Below the pieces are notes generated by a model, which was not told the origin of the DNA, did not search any database, and saw only the letters and a program-made list of their open reading frames with translations. A program made the position numbers and the translations under genes. A stretch of DNA of 64,000 nucleotides from Periplaneta americana. Taxonomy: Eukaryota > Arthropoda > Insecta > Blattodea > Blattidae. Location: positions 100,869,774-100,933,773 of the forward strand of contig NC_091119.1 of NCBI RefSeq assembly GCF_040183065.1, in the 5' to 3' direction. Positions 52,362-63,554 of this stretch are shown here, one piece after another; within the stretch, counting starts at the first letter, position 1; the number at the start of each line of letters is the position of its first letter.

Positions 52362-53380
52362 TTTAGGCATTACAGACAGCTTGGATAAATCGTGAAACAG
52401 TGAACGCCAGTAGGGGAAGTTATCTCCACCCTCGCCGCTCGGCACCTCACTTGCCTGCTCTCTCTCTCTACTATCTGTCCCGCTTCGGTGGATCACTGCC
52501 TACCGCCTCGCATGTATTTCATATTTTACAACACAACACAATACAACCAAATTGATGTGGAATGCACTTGATGTGCATTAGACAACGTTTGGATCTCGAA
52601 CTAACACATACTTTGAATAAAACAACACTGGTGGATCACTGCCTACCGCCTTGCACGTATTTCATATTTACATTTCATATATAAATTTTTTCCTCGAACT
52701 AACACATACTTTTAATAAAACAACACTCACTTGTTAACTTTACACTGTCCTCGAAGTAACACAATAGTCACCAGAGCCTCGTTTGCTGTAATCAGGACCC
52801 ACCATGTGATGGCTCATCACAACACGTCGTTCCATCTGTACTCGTAGCTGGACACGGACACAATGAAGCTCTACCAGCGCGCGTTAACACTTATGCCACC
52901 CCAGCAGTCAACCCCTACCAAGCTAAATTCACAAGCCCGCTGCTTTCTACCCACGCTATTCAGTCATTGTCCCGAACATAAGTAGATTAATTTTCCCTTC
53001 TACCACCAATTCCCCTCGGTAGCCAAAAAGCTTGCATGTGTTTCGTTAGGAACATTCACGGATCGAATCCTACCCTCTGCAAAGTCATAAGAAAAAAAAA
53101 GAGAGAGACATCAAGTAAGGAAGAGAGAAGAAAAGGCTGGAGAGAGACAAAGGGAGACAGGACGAAGTTCCTGTTTTGCTTCGTAGATGCTGGATTCACT
53201 CTTTTTGTTCCACTTTCCTCCACTAGATGTCACCCCCACCCTAAACCCCCTATTTCCACTCTTTCCCGCTAGAGTGTGTGGTGAGCTTGTAGGGGAAAAG
53301 TGGTCGTGGGCGGAGCTTGGCGTTCACTGTTTTACGATTTGCCCGAAAGCTTCTCTCCTACAAGCTTTTTGTAATGCTAG
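52362..53380. mobile_element. Element with ~55-bp inverted ends
   Basis: The left arm ('GGCATTACAGACAGCTT', 'AAATCGTGAAACAGTGAACG') is mirrored by the right arm at 53315-53380 ('AGCATTACAAAAAGCTT', 'AAATCGTAAAACAGTGAACG' on the minus strand). CAGTGAACGCC inside both arms is hAT-like. No TSD is seen. It contains the direct repeats at 52486-52735. Confidence 0.6.
52486..52735 (+). repeat. Two direct copies of ~115-145 bp
   Basis: 'GGTGGATCACTGCCTACCGC' at 52486 recurs at 52630. 'CTCGAACTAACACATACTTT' at about 52597 recurs near 52694 followed by AATAAAACAACACT in both. Confidence 0.85.
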
Positions 53381-53639
53381 GGTGACCAAACTATTCCAAG
53401 ATTGGGTGGAAGCAAGGCAATCAATCAAGAGTTGGTATCCAAAGAGCTTTAGTTGGATCAGTGACAGAGATATCCAGAAATGATGCTGCAGATGGAGTCA
53501 ACCATCTTCCAAGGATTTGGCAACATATTGTTGACATGGCAGGGGACTCTATTTGAATTATATCATGTCAAAAGTAACCTGAATAAATTTAGTGTGAAAC
53601 AGTAACTATGTTGCCATTACTTTTCGAATGCCCTAGTAA

Positions 53640-55775
53640 ATATTTCGTAGTACAGTCTCCCTGAAATAATATTCGTTCTCTATATTACGTATACAAATTA
53701 CATAATTTTCAGCTAATGTGTTTCTCCATTTGTTGATAGGCTTGTATGATTACCAGTGAATCTTCAAGTGTTCATTCAACTTCGTGTGATTGGAAGATTT
53801 AATGTTAAAAACCGCTCACTAAACTGCACAACTCTACTGTGCATATTCCTGTAATGTAGTTATGACAGTCATCATTCCACACTTGAGGATATACTGTGAG
53901 TTGGTTATGTGAACAGATTATACTATACACAGAAGACAACTAGTGCAATAGAGCCTACGTGATCTATATGTGTGGCTGCACTCAACCTGAAATCTGTGTT
54001 TTGGTACGAGCTTCCTACCTTTAATTATGATTAGACAGAGGATTTTGGGTCCTGATACTCAACACTGTACTAGGGGCAGAAGAAATCAGCGGGTCTCTAT
54101 CCCGACTCCTACACCCCTCAGAATCTGCTTGGTGTATGGTCCTGTTCCAAATAACTCCATTGATACTTTTTCACTGCAGGAAAACTTAGAAAATAAATAA
54201 AATAATAACGTGATGTGTAGTAATTACAAATAAGGCCTATGTTCTTTACTCAATATTATCATCATAATATTTTGCAAGTTAAGTCATTTCACTAATGAAA
54301 GTGTAATGTAAATCTAATATAAATCAAATATTTAGCATTACACAAATACTTTGTATTTATGTATTTTCAGAATGTTGTGTTGAAATAGTAAATACTAAAT
54401 AATGTTTATGCAGTATACTTACCAACTTTATAAATCATGATAAAATTAAACATTAAAGTACAAAATATTAATGTATGTGTACAGATTGTGGTATATGGAT
54501 ATTATTATAACATGAACGAGTTTCGTAATGAAAGCACACTTACGAATGCTTAGCTTATTAAAATAAATAACACAATAAGTATGACACAAAAAAATCGTTT
54601 TATAAATTGGGCACTCAGCACTATTCTGATTCTATGCAGTGAGTTTTATTCAGTCTTGTTTATGCGCCTGTATTATTGAAGTCCATCAACAATTCAATAC
54701 AAGAAGTGTTGAACTAGCATATATTCAATGAAAAAAGTCGATAAAATAGTCGCCAGTCACAGTTATATCTACTCAAGTTAATGTATTATTGACAAGTTAT
54801 TAAAAAATATTTCATTTTATGATCCTAATAATATTTTATTCCCAAACGTAATGTATTTTACCTAATTATAACTAACACTGGAGCTCCTAAAAATTTAGCA
54901 GTCGAGAATATGTAGTAGACTACAATATAATACTCCATTTGACTGACAGAGATATAATTAGTATATCAATTAAGAAATTTACCTTATTCCATGAACAATT
55001 TCTAAAAAAATTAAATTAACTTAATAATGGTTTTCAACAATCTAAATAAGAAACAATTTTCCATTGTTAATGTCTTAAATAAACAACTTAATATAGCATA
55101 AAATAAAATGTTACAATATCTAAAAAAAAAAAAATATTAATTTAAATGTAAAATTCCATATTATCTACATCTGTCCGTGTATTCTTTAAATAAATATATG
55201 TAAAATTAGGCTCCATAGGATCATTGCTGTACTGCTATTTGTCTCCATTTTCTGTAAATTCTCTGGACCGATCGTAAAGAAGCGCCACTGGCCTTTGACA
55301 GTGATTGTCTGCATTGATGACAGGACATTTTTAATGTCCTCACAATTCTTTCAAGAAACAGTGAAGTTGATAAATAACACCTTTAGTAAGGCTTCTGATA
55401 TCAGGACCTGATTGAGACATGATAGCAATTACAGTACTCAGATGATTAGTAGTTGTTTAAAAATACTGTTTATTATGAGATATATTGTATTTACGAACAA
55501 ACTGTAGCACAGTAGTATCACATATAAGCACTTGTCAATAACTAACATTCGAACGGAGCGACAGAAAGGTCTCTTTGTTCAGGTCATAAACCGCTAGAGA
55601 AAGTGTGGAATGAGATGTTTCTGTACCAAACCAAAAACCCGCCTATTGATTCTGCCTGTACTATAGGTGTACATCAGTTGCAAGGAGGCAATTGAACTCA
55701 TTGTTATGCCCCCCTCTGTAAGGAAGGGACGTGATGTCATGTCGTTGTGTAGGGACCTAAATTCCGCTGTCTGAT
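53640..55775. other. No gene recognised over ~2.1 kb
   Basis: Mostly AT-rich. A GC-richer patch at 54040-54180 and another at 55600-55760 lack motif-bearing frames. Poly-A/T runs only (for example near 55123-55134). Confidence 0.45.
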
Positions 55776-55779
55776 TATG

Positions 55780-56125
55780 ATAATAAATTATTAAAAGAAT
55801 TTTAGTTTGGTCCTTTAAATGTGCAGAAATTTTATCTGAACAAATGTAATATTTTAAAATTCCTTTTTAGAACGAAATGTTAAATTTGTTCAAATAAAAG
55901 TTCTGCACATTTAAAGGACAAATGTAAAATTCCTTCAATCCTTCATCATCACAATACACTGCTCTCTTAAACTGACTGAGCATACTGGAAAGTAAATCAA
56001 TGACTTTCCCAAAACACACTATGAAGCAAAAAAACGAGCAAAATTGTGTTAAACTTTTTTGTTTGAAATATCTCAAAGAATAACCCTCTGAAATTAATAA
56101 CATTCCAAACAGTTCACTCTGTATA
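55780..56125 (-). repeat. Repeat R1, copy 4, with snap-back end
   Basis: On the minus strand this is a near-complete R1 (ends with the inverse of 'CAGTTCACTCTGTATA' at about 56110). Its tail is repeated inverted at 55780-55850 ('GAATTTTAGTTTGGTCC', 'TTTAAATGTGCAGAA' against 'TTCTGCACATTTAAAGGAC' at 55890-55912), forming a hairpin with a loop of some 40 bases. Confidence 0.8.
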
Positions 56126-57425
56126 TCCTTGTTTCATTTAAGAGCTAAGGTATGTTAAAAGTATAAAATAATTGTATCTCCTTTTCTTAAAAATCAATGT
56201 GAAAATTCATATACAAGATAATTTTGCACCTTTGTAAAAGGCATACATAAAGTCAGTTTTTCTAAAACTTATTTCTTTAGTTATTTATTGAGATATTTAT
56301 TTGGATTTATCACACGTGTCGTTTTTCTTAATGGCTGTTCTTAGCATGTTTGTGTTAAAATTTGTTTTATTCTACCTTAAATACTGTCAGAAGCATAAAA
56401 TCTGAACACATTGTGTAATTTATATAGAACTTTCCATTTAATCATAAGATGCATTATTATTGATGGTTTTCCCTCAGGCCTTAACATGAATTGCAACGAA
56501 TTATTTGAAATAATTATTTAGCTTTTAATTGATGTTTAATTTTTTTGTTGGAATGAATTCCTGTTCTCATTTCGGTTACTTTAAAATACAGGCAAATTTG
56601 GAAAACAAATATATATCTTCCACATGTTAAATTTTATGTTATCTTATTAACACGTGAAAGACATATAATACGTTTTCCAAAGTGATATAGTGTTAAAAGT
56701 TATGTATATACAGGCAACATATTACGTAGGTGGATTAACTGATTTCATTTCAACTAATTCAAATAAAGAATGAAAAATAATTTGTAATGTACGAGTATAC
56801 AATTACGCGGTCAAAATTCGGTATGGAGATTATTATTTCAAGCAAATATGATGTATTTAATTTGTAGTCATGAAGACATTAGGTGGAATATACGTAATTG
56901 TGATTAGTGTTTTCTGGAAGATTGTACAGCTCTTCTTTTTGCTTAAATCTCTTTCCATTTCACAAAAACGTCTTATATATGCTTTCTAATTATGAATTTT
57001 GTATGATAGAAGTCTGTTTCCTATTTTGAACGTTTGAGAATATTTACATTTATATTAACCTAATAAAAATGTTCTTATACTTTAATTCTACATTTTTCCT
57101 TACTTATCTGTCTGCTGCCTTGCTTTATATTTCGAGATCATTGTCAAGCATCAGGTATTGTAGTCTGTTGTACAGATTCTTTGTTTATACATTTATAATA
57201 TTAGGAGTTGATGTTGATAGATATGTCATACCGGTATATTCGTAATTATTATTGGATTTAGAATACATTCTATATCTAATATATATTTCTGGTAATAAAA
57301 ATACAAGTTTGGGATGTGTAGTAACTCCATTTAATGGATATCAAGTACACTCACTTTATTTTCTTTTATGTTAATTCAATTTTATTTTATACTGTGTTTT
57401 TTCATTGTTCTCCAATGTTATTGTC
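56126..57425. other. No gene recognised over ~1.3 kb
   Basis: AT-rich, no repeat arms, no motif-bearing frame. Confidence 0.45.
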
Positions 57426-57433
57426 GTTATTAG

Positions 57434-58901
57434 TAGGCCCCGGATTTTTATGTAATATCAAAGTGCGAAATATGTACATAAAAATGTAGTAAATATCGGG
57501 GAAATATGTAATTAAATATGTAATAACAAAATATATAATTTAAAATCACTATTTTTAATGCATTAAATTCACAAAAGTGTCGTCACAATTTACTGGTCAG
57601 TTGAAGTGTGAGTATGCAGCGTGGAAAGTCGATTTGCCATTTCCACCCATAGTATAGCTTGCAAATACAAATTATCTCTGCTACAATCAACGCTTTTTCT
57701 TTTATCTTAAGATTTCATAGAAAAATATTTTTGTGTTGCACACAGAATGGTATTTTGACTTACCAGACACCTGACCCAAACTGCGAACTACTGTGTTTTA
57801 CAGACATAGGGTTGGAATCCCCAGTTTTATGTTTACTTTTATTATTAAAAGAATTACTCTCTTAAGTCAGCTTTAGTAATTGAAGTAAAATATTTTATAT
57901 AACTGTGAACGAGAATATAACGACATCAGTTCCAGGCCCTCCCTCTCTACTAGCATCGTGTACTATACTGCATGTTCAGTTCAAAGTGTGTCATGGCTCG
58001 CTGTATGTCGTCATGTGGCTAGCCGATGAGCCTAGAGAATTCAATCTTCCTACATTTCCGCAGAGGCATATTACCTATGTGCCAGAGAAGTTGCCTGGCA
58101 AGTATGGCGTTCATTCAGAAGAGTACTTACCGTAACATACCATAATGCCGGTAGTACCAGGAATGTGAATTGTTTGAAAACACGTACTGAGGCGAGTTTT
58201 TTTTTTACTGGCGCAATATGGGGAGAGGGTTAAGACGATTACTTACGTACAGTATTTGTTGACATTAATTTCGACGGTCAACATGGACACAGAGCATTTG
58301 ATTTGTATTGTGGAATGTTGCCGTATGCAACCGATGATAACAAATACCCTGGGTACGACTTGCCCGTGCAAAACACAGTTCCAAAGAGGTTGTGGTAGCA
58401 CACAGACCGTACAGACCGCCATCTGTTGCTACGACGTTCAAGTTATACCGTACACATTCTCAAGTTCAGAGTTAACGCCTAGAATAATAGGCAACTTCTC
58501 TGACATAAAAGCTGAAACTCACTTCAAATCGCTGACTCACAACAGTGACGTCATGACACAATGAACACCCAGTAGTGAGAACAAAAGGTGGCCCTCCAGG
58601 CGGTGTTATGGGACAGGGACGTTAAGATTTATTTCCAAGTATATATGAAAGAAAATTCAATATTCTACTCTGAAAAATAAAACGAATTTAATAAAAATAT
58701 TAAAAACTCGATAATTGTTTAGATATGTACAAAAATGTTACATTCTTTGCATAATATGTAAAATATGTAATATTACTAAGAATATGTAGAATGAAACTCA
58801 ACTATAACCATATCAGAACCACAAATCACCAACATTTGTAATTTTCAATAGTCCACAAGTAAAGGAATGCAATATGTAATTACATAAGAATCTGGGCCCT
58901 A
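57434..58901. mobile_element. hAT-like element, copy 2 of the 4.0-kb family, 1.47 kb
   Basis: The ends TAGGCCCCGGATTTTTATG and (inverted) TAGGGCCCAGATTCTTATG fit the hAT YARNG start. The flanks GTTATTAG (57426-57433) and GTTACTAG (58902-58909) match at 7 of 8. The AATATGTA subterminal clusters (57470-57540 and 58725-58795) match those of copy 1, while the interior differs and has no transposase motif. Frames at 57905-58135 and 58256-58564 are unrecognised. Confidence 0.85.
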
Positions 58902-58909
58902 GTTACTAG

Positions 58910-59675
58910 TCTAAGAACATTCGAGTCTGGCAGCATGAATTAATGTTTGTATTGTTTCATTGTACAGAGGATGATTACTATGATTGTATACTATGCACAT
59001 GTTTGTACATTCTGTTCAGGAGTTCTTACTGTTAATTTTTAATTAAAATTAGGCTTTTAAATACAAGGGGCAATCAATAAATTTCCGGACTGTCCTGGAA
59101 TGTAGGCAACAAATAGGACATATGAAACGAATAAGTTATCTAGAAACAGGGAAATGCCTGGAATCTATACTAATGCATCACATGAAAGGCAGAGAAGAAG
59201 ACTAGCCATAAGGCGTATATGGAGAGATTCCAGGAAAAATCGCATTTCAGTGTTTTCACAAAATCACGTATAGAAGCTCAGTTCTTAACCCTTCAGTACT
59301 CACGGACTTTTTCATAATGTGTTCAGTCGTGTGTGGGACAGCTGTCGCCAAAGTTATGTTCTTGCTTTAGAGAACGAAGTTGAACATTATTTTCATTGTG
59401 AGTGGTTACGTAAATGTGTTACTATGGAGTATACAGAATTTATTTATAAATAAATGTAAAAATAATTTTGAAACAGAATTAATTTATTTATAATTAACAG
59501 ATAAAGTAACTGAATGGGTTAGTGAAAAAAGAATAACATTCCAAAAAATTGAGAAATTAAACTGAAATAACATTTTGTAGAGTTTTGCTTAAGCTATTCA
59601 ATGAGTGTAAAAAGGGGAATATTCCAATCTCATATTATTAAAACCAGCATTGAAGCTTTAGTTAAGTGAAATAAG
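58910..59675. other. Mariner-like terminal scrap and unannotated sequence
   Basis: 'ACAAGGGGCAATCAATAAAT' with 'TTCCGGACTG' at about 59065-59092 looks like a mariner terminal repeat without a partner. Otherwise nothing supported. Confidence 0.4.
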
Positions 59676-59679
59676 GATA

Positions 59680-60196
59680 ACATTCTGCCATGTGACAGAA
59701 TATTTTCAGTTATTAAACGACAAGTTCGAAGATTAGATCGGATTTACTCTCCAAATCAGTATGATGACATTATTTGAAATGCCAGGAAACTCAATCCCCC
59801 CATATCAAGTAAAGGGACTTCAAAACAACCAGGTACTCAACTTCAAACACTGTGGCACAGTATTTTAAGAAAACATGTAAAGATATTGAGAATAAAAACC
59901 TCACATTCAACATCAGTAAGTACAGGAAACTTATATTCTCTCAGAAGATGAAAGGCTATGTCGAGGCTTCAAAGTACATTGATGGTTTGCACCATGGAAC
60001 ATTGAGGTTGAAGGAACAAGATCATGTGGAGCTCCCCACTACTGCAGCATATAATGGGAAACTTGGAATCAACATCAAAAAGTTAGAGGACATCTCAAAA
60101 GTCACTCACTACATACCTGATGAGTACAAGTCATTCTATGGAGACATCCTTAAGCATTCAACTTCAAATACAGCAGACAGTGATAAAGATGAATAA
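59680..60196 (+). pseudogene. Second DUF7869-like C-terminus
   Basis: The first part reads 'NILPCDRIFSVIKRQVRRLD', 'RIYSPNQYDDII', stop, equivalent to 'SYLPCDRCFSVIERMKKK' at 22.35 kb. The 114-codon frame from 59852 ('QYFKKTCKDIENKNLTFNIS', 'KYRKLIFSQKMKGY') follows the same plan as the C-terminus at 22.47-22.85 kb and ends in a similar acidic tail ('NTADSDKDE'). Sequence identity is low, so this is another family member. The N-terminal and core parts are absent. Confidence 0.65.
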
Positions 60197-60344
60197 AGAC
60201 GCATATTATGGTCATCATTGTATAGAGTAAAACCATTTTAAAATGTCTTTTGTACTATTAAACATTTCATGTCACAAAAAAATATTATAGTTAATAATTT
60301 TATCTGTTGTGAAAACATTGAGTGGAAAAAGGATAATATTCCAA

Positions 60345-60525
60345 CATGGTGTGTGGATAAGCTTCAGGGCTTCTACCGCGTTGTCTTGGTGTTATTGGCT
60401 GACGTTTCGACTGCTGTGTTGTGGCCATCTTCAGAGCAGTTGGCCACAACACAGTGGTCGAAACGTCAGCCAATAACACCAAGACAACGCGGTAGAAGCC
60501 CTGAAGCTTATCCACACACCATGTA
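60345..60525. repeat. Near-perfect 82-bp-arm palindrome with Penelope-type hammerhead motif
   Basis: 60346-60427 and 60441-60523 are inverted copies differing at about two positions, around a ~13-base spacer. Each arm contains 'CGAAACGTCAGCCAATAACA' on one strand. On the minus strand 60434-60404 reads CTGAAGA, GGCCACAACACAG..., GAAAC; in the right arm the corresponding stem GGCCAC/GTGGTC pairs. This is two head-to-head Penelope terminal repeats without an RT between them. Confidence 0.85.
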
Positions 60526-60573
60526 CACCAGCCGCGGAAGCCTACGTGAACAATATTCCAACATATTTAATTA

Positions 60574-60839
60574 TTAATAATTGAAGTGTTGGCTGGAACA
60601 ACGTTATAAGTTACATTTTGTTAAATTTACAGGAGCTGGAAAAATGTGTACACGTACATTGTTGTTCTTATAAGGTAGCAAACTTTTGAGTGGACAAATT
60701 TCACGTACTGCATTGAAGGACAGTTGCAAGCCAAAGAGTATAGCAAGGTAACATGACATACAACATTATTACACGGAAACACGCCGAATGAAAATTCTGT
60801 AACTTACAACGTTGTTCCAGCTGACGCTTCAATTATTAA
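60574..60839. mobile_element. MITE, 266 bp, ~41-bp inverted ends
   Basis: 'TTAATAATTGAAGTGTTGGC', 'TGGAACAACGTTATAAGTTA' at the left faces an inverted 'TTAATAATTGAAGCGTCAGC', 'TGGAACAACGTTGTAAGTTA' at the right. Non-coding. Confidence 0.85.
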
Positions 60840-61360
60840 AAAAAATAAGTATTTTACTTTGAGATTGTTTGAGTGAATACATAATGACTAGTTCTACAAT
60901 TGTCTAATAGTAACTTTTCCAATAGAACCCTTAGTTTTTTCTGTAAACTTGTGCCCCCCCCCTTCCCACAAACTAGGGAAGTTGGAATGTTATCCTTTTT
61001 TCACTCACCCATTCAATTATTTATGTATAAATTTCAAATGCTTTCTACATTTATCTACAAAATTAACACTGGAAACACATTTATAATCCTTGCTTTGTTG
61101 TAAAAATCTTTCTTTACAATAATACCTTAATAGCTTTTGTCCTATTGTCCTATTTTTCTTGGATTATCCTTCTAAATCTTTATTTCTGAATGCTTTCTGC
61201 AGACATGTCTTTGCAGTACCTAGTTATTTACAAGCAATTTACACAGATATTCCCCAAATGGTCGACACATGTCTGTTTTGAACATTTCACACATCATTTC
61301 TAGTCTTTTGTCTCTATCTATCTTCGTAGTGTATCCAGCTATTTGCTGATAACACGTGTT
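60840..61360. other. No gene recognised
   Basis: AT-rich with a C run at 60954-60962. Frames carry no motif. Confidence 0.35.
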
Positions 61361-61363
61361 CCA

Positions 61364-62470
61364 CTATGTTTCACTATGAATTTCCTCTTCTTGCAAATGA
61401 TGGGTAAAAAGCACGTGCTGGTTGTATATTTCAGCAGCCACATTCCAAAGATGAGGTGTATTCAGTATATATTGGAGAGAATTGTCCAAGGTTACAGGGA
61501 TTGCAGGTTTTAGATTAGTTCTATGGATGTTTGTGACAGGGCAGTTTAAGAGGATATGTTCCAAATCTTCTTCGTTATTGTTGCACTAGCAACAACTACT
61601 AGAGTCAACAAGATTAAAGCAGTGAAGATACTTCTCAGTGATAATATGGCCTGTCCTGGCTCTTGCTAAGAAAGTTTGTATGTGTCTGGAAATGTTGTGG
61701 AACATTTGCAAATCATTAGGTTTCTTTTGTATGTTTGAAGAACTTTGCCTTTATCAGGAGAAAGCCATAATTCGACCCATAAATTTGTTAAATGAGAATT
61801 ACCTGCAGAATATACGCTGGTTAAAGAAGTTGTTTGCATAGGTTTGGGCCCCAAAGATGTTGCCTGTTTGACAATATTATCTACAATCTCATTTCCAGTA
61901 ATGCCGCAATGACTAGGTATCCAATGGAATACTATTTCTTTTTGAAGATTTAGTTTATTTAATATTTTCTGTATAGAGATTGTAATTTGTGCATAGGAAG
62001 TTGGAGTATATTTCATGATATTTAGAATAGCTCCCATCGAGTCACTAAAATTGCATATAAGTATATCAGATAAGGAAGAGAGATGTAAAAGAACTGCCTC
62101 TATGGCCAGTAGTTCTGTTTGAAGACTAGAGGGAGATGAACATGATATATAATATTTCTCGTTATATTTTGGAATATAATACCCTACGCCTGAAAGTCCA
62201 TCATTAGGATTCCGTGACCCATCAGTATAGATATGAAGAAAATTTTCATATTTGTTACAGATTAGTTCCATGGCACTAGATTTTAAAATATGTGATGCAT
62301 CATTCTTAGTATAATCACCAGGTAACAACGGCCCCTGGATCTATTCCTTTGTTCTGGGACTGGCATATCGGTTTCTTGAATTCCCAGTAATACATGAGAA
62401 CGTCTTCTAATCTCTGAAGAAATCTGATAAACGTAGATCCACAATCCTTCGAAGTTCAATAGAACAAATT
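61364..62470 (-). mobile_element. RNase H-bearing LINE 3' half
   Basis: This covers the RNase H frame (61666-62328), an upstream linker to about 62470 ('WIYVYQISSEIRRRSHVLLG', 'IQETDMP') and the C-terminal zinc-like end (61364-61564: 'MEHILLNCPVTNIHRTNLKP'). 5' truncated, with frame breaks only between these blocks. Confidence 0.75.
61666..62328 (-). CDS. LINE RNase H domain with complete catalytic motif set
   Basis: The 220-codon frame has 'HIYTDGSRNPNDGLSGVGYY' (first Asp), 'QTELLAIEAVLLHL' (Glu), 'NFSDSMGAILNIM' (second Asp), 'VFHWIPSHCGITGNEIVDNI' (His and last Asp). All four acidic catalytic positions seem present, unlike the other LINE RNase H copies here. It removes RNA from RNA:DNA hybrids during LINE reverse transcription. 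The domain is stranded without its RT, so it is presumably not expressed as an enzyme. The Met start is arbitrary. Confidence 0.8.
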   Translation of the reverse strand: MLPGDYTKNDASHILKSSAMELICNKYENFLHIYTDGSRNPNDGLSGVGYYIPKYNEKYYISCSSPSSLQTELLAIEAVLLHLSSLSDILICNFSDSMGAILNIMKYTPTSYAQITISIQKILNKLNLQKEIVFHWIPSHCGITGNEIVDNIVKQATSLGPKPMQTTSLTSVYSAGNSHLTNLWVELWLSPDKGKVLQTYKRNLMICKCSTTFPDTYKLS

Positions 62471-62825
62471 ATCCCTAAAGATACAGTATATAACTCACAA
62501 AAGTGATAATGAATACTTCCCGAAACTTTACAGAAACTGTAATGTAAAAAGTCGTGTGGTTGACAATTGCCACCCAGGAGAATGAAACCTTAGCTACGCA
62601 AGTTATACGAGGAACTTCAAGACTGAAACTAAAGAACATGAACATGGTTTTGAAGGTACCTAAAGTCTCACCATTGTAAACCCTTTCTAGAAAATACAAC
62701 AATGAAAAGAAACACGCTGGTTGACAGGTGTTCCCCACATGAGTACTGAAGGCTTGAAGACAATCTGACACTGTTTGATAGATTGACTCAACAGGCATGA
62801 AAGCAGCAATCTTGAGTGACACATA
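62471..62825. other. No gene recognised
   Basis: A 117-codon minus frame (62475-62828) is hydrophobic and motif-free, and runs into the MITE edge. I do not treat it as a gene. Confidence 0.35.
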
Positions 62826-63094
62826 CATATGAAGGGTACACGGGAAAAACGAACAATGTCACAATTCCTTTAAGGATCATGTCGTTATATAATTCACTGT
62901 ATTACTACAAACTTTAGTGTAATTTTTACCATAAAGTGGTAAAAGAGAATTAAAACCACGGATACATTCATCATTTCCTTCATTTCAAGTAGAAATACCA
63001 ATAAATTTTGCAGTAATATACTGAAATAGATAATTATCTCACCCTTAATGGAAATGTGACATTGTTCGTTTTTCCTGTGTACCCTTCATATATG
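62826..63094. mobile_element. MITE, 269 bp, ~37-bp inverted ends
   Basis: 'CATATGAAGGGTACACGGG', 'AAAAACGAACAATGTCAC' at the left is mirrored at 63056-63094 with about two differences. The interior is AT-rich and non-coding. Confidence 0.85.
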
Positions 63095-63554
63095 TTTAAC
63101 GGTATAATAAATACAAGCACAGTTTGGAAATATGTTGACTGCACCTTGTATCTTGCAGCTTAACATAAAATTCACATGTAATTTCCTATGTAACAGTTAG
63201 AATATCTGTAATATATGTTTTGTATTAGTCCAAACATTAACATTGAAAAAAAATTAAGAATTGAAGTGAATATTTGTAATCACTTGTGGTGCTCCACTAC
63301 TGTTTTACATTGTTCGTTTTTCCTGTGTACCCTTCATATATGTTTAACGGTATAATAAATACAAGCACAGTTTGGAAATATGTTGACTGCACCTTGTATC
63401 TTGCAGCTTAACATAAAATTCACATGTAATTTCCTATGTAACAGTTAGAATATCTGTAATATATGTTTTGTATTAGTTCAAACATTAACATTGAAAAAAA
63501 ATTAAGAATTGAAGTGAATATTTGTAATCACTTGTGGTGCTCCACTACTGTTTT
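63059..63554 (+). repeat. Tandem duplication, 2 x 248 bp, nearly identical
   Basis: 63059-63306 and 63307-63554 match base for base except one substitution that I see (AGTCCAAAC near 63230 against AGTTCAAAC near 63478). The first copy begins inside the right arm of the MITE. Confidence 0.95.

Larger units (their letters stand above)
50927..53635. mobile_element. mariner-ended region enclosing other elements
   Basis: The left end CCAGGGCATTTGATAAGTAA (after TA) faces an inverted right end CTAGGGCATTCGAAAAGTAA (before TA). The next bases TGGAAACA / TGGCAACA also match. Near the right end, + strand 'KSFSWISDRDIQK' (53430-53480) and 'HLPRIWQHIV' could be the remnant of the mariner transposase C-terminus. 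Two other inverted-repeat units occupy the middle, so most coding sequence is gone. Confidence 0.65.

Noticed and set aside
53036-53483. + strand frames of 78 and 98 codons
   Set aside because: Purine-rich and low-complexity sequence inside an inverted-repeat element; only the last ~25 residues resemble a mariner C-terminus, already noted.
58965-59035. Terminal-exon-like segment after 'TTTCATTGTACAG'
   Set aside because: Only about 22 codons, Cys/Tyr-rich and low-complexity, with no partner exon and no family resemblance.
62475-62828. 117-codon minus frame as a membrane protein
   Set aside because: Hydrophobic but motif-free, no splice or promoter support, and its N-terminus lies at a MITE edge.
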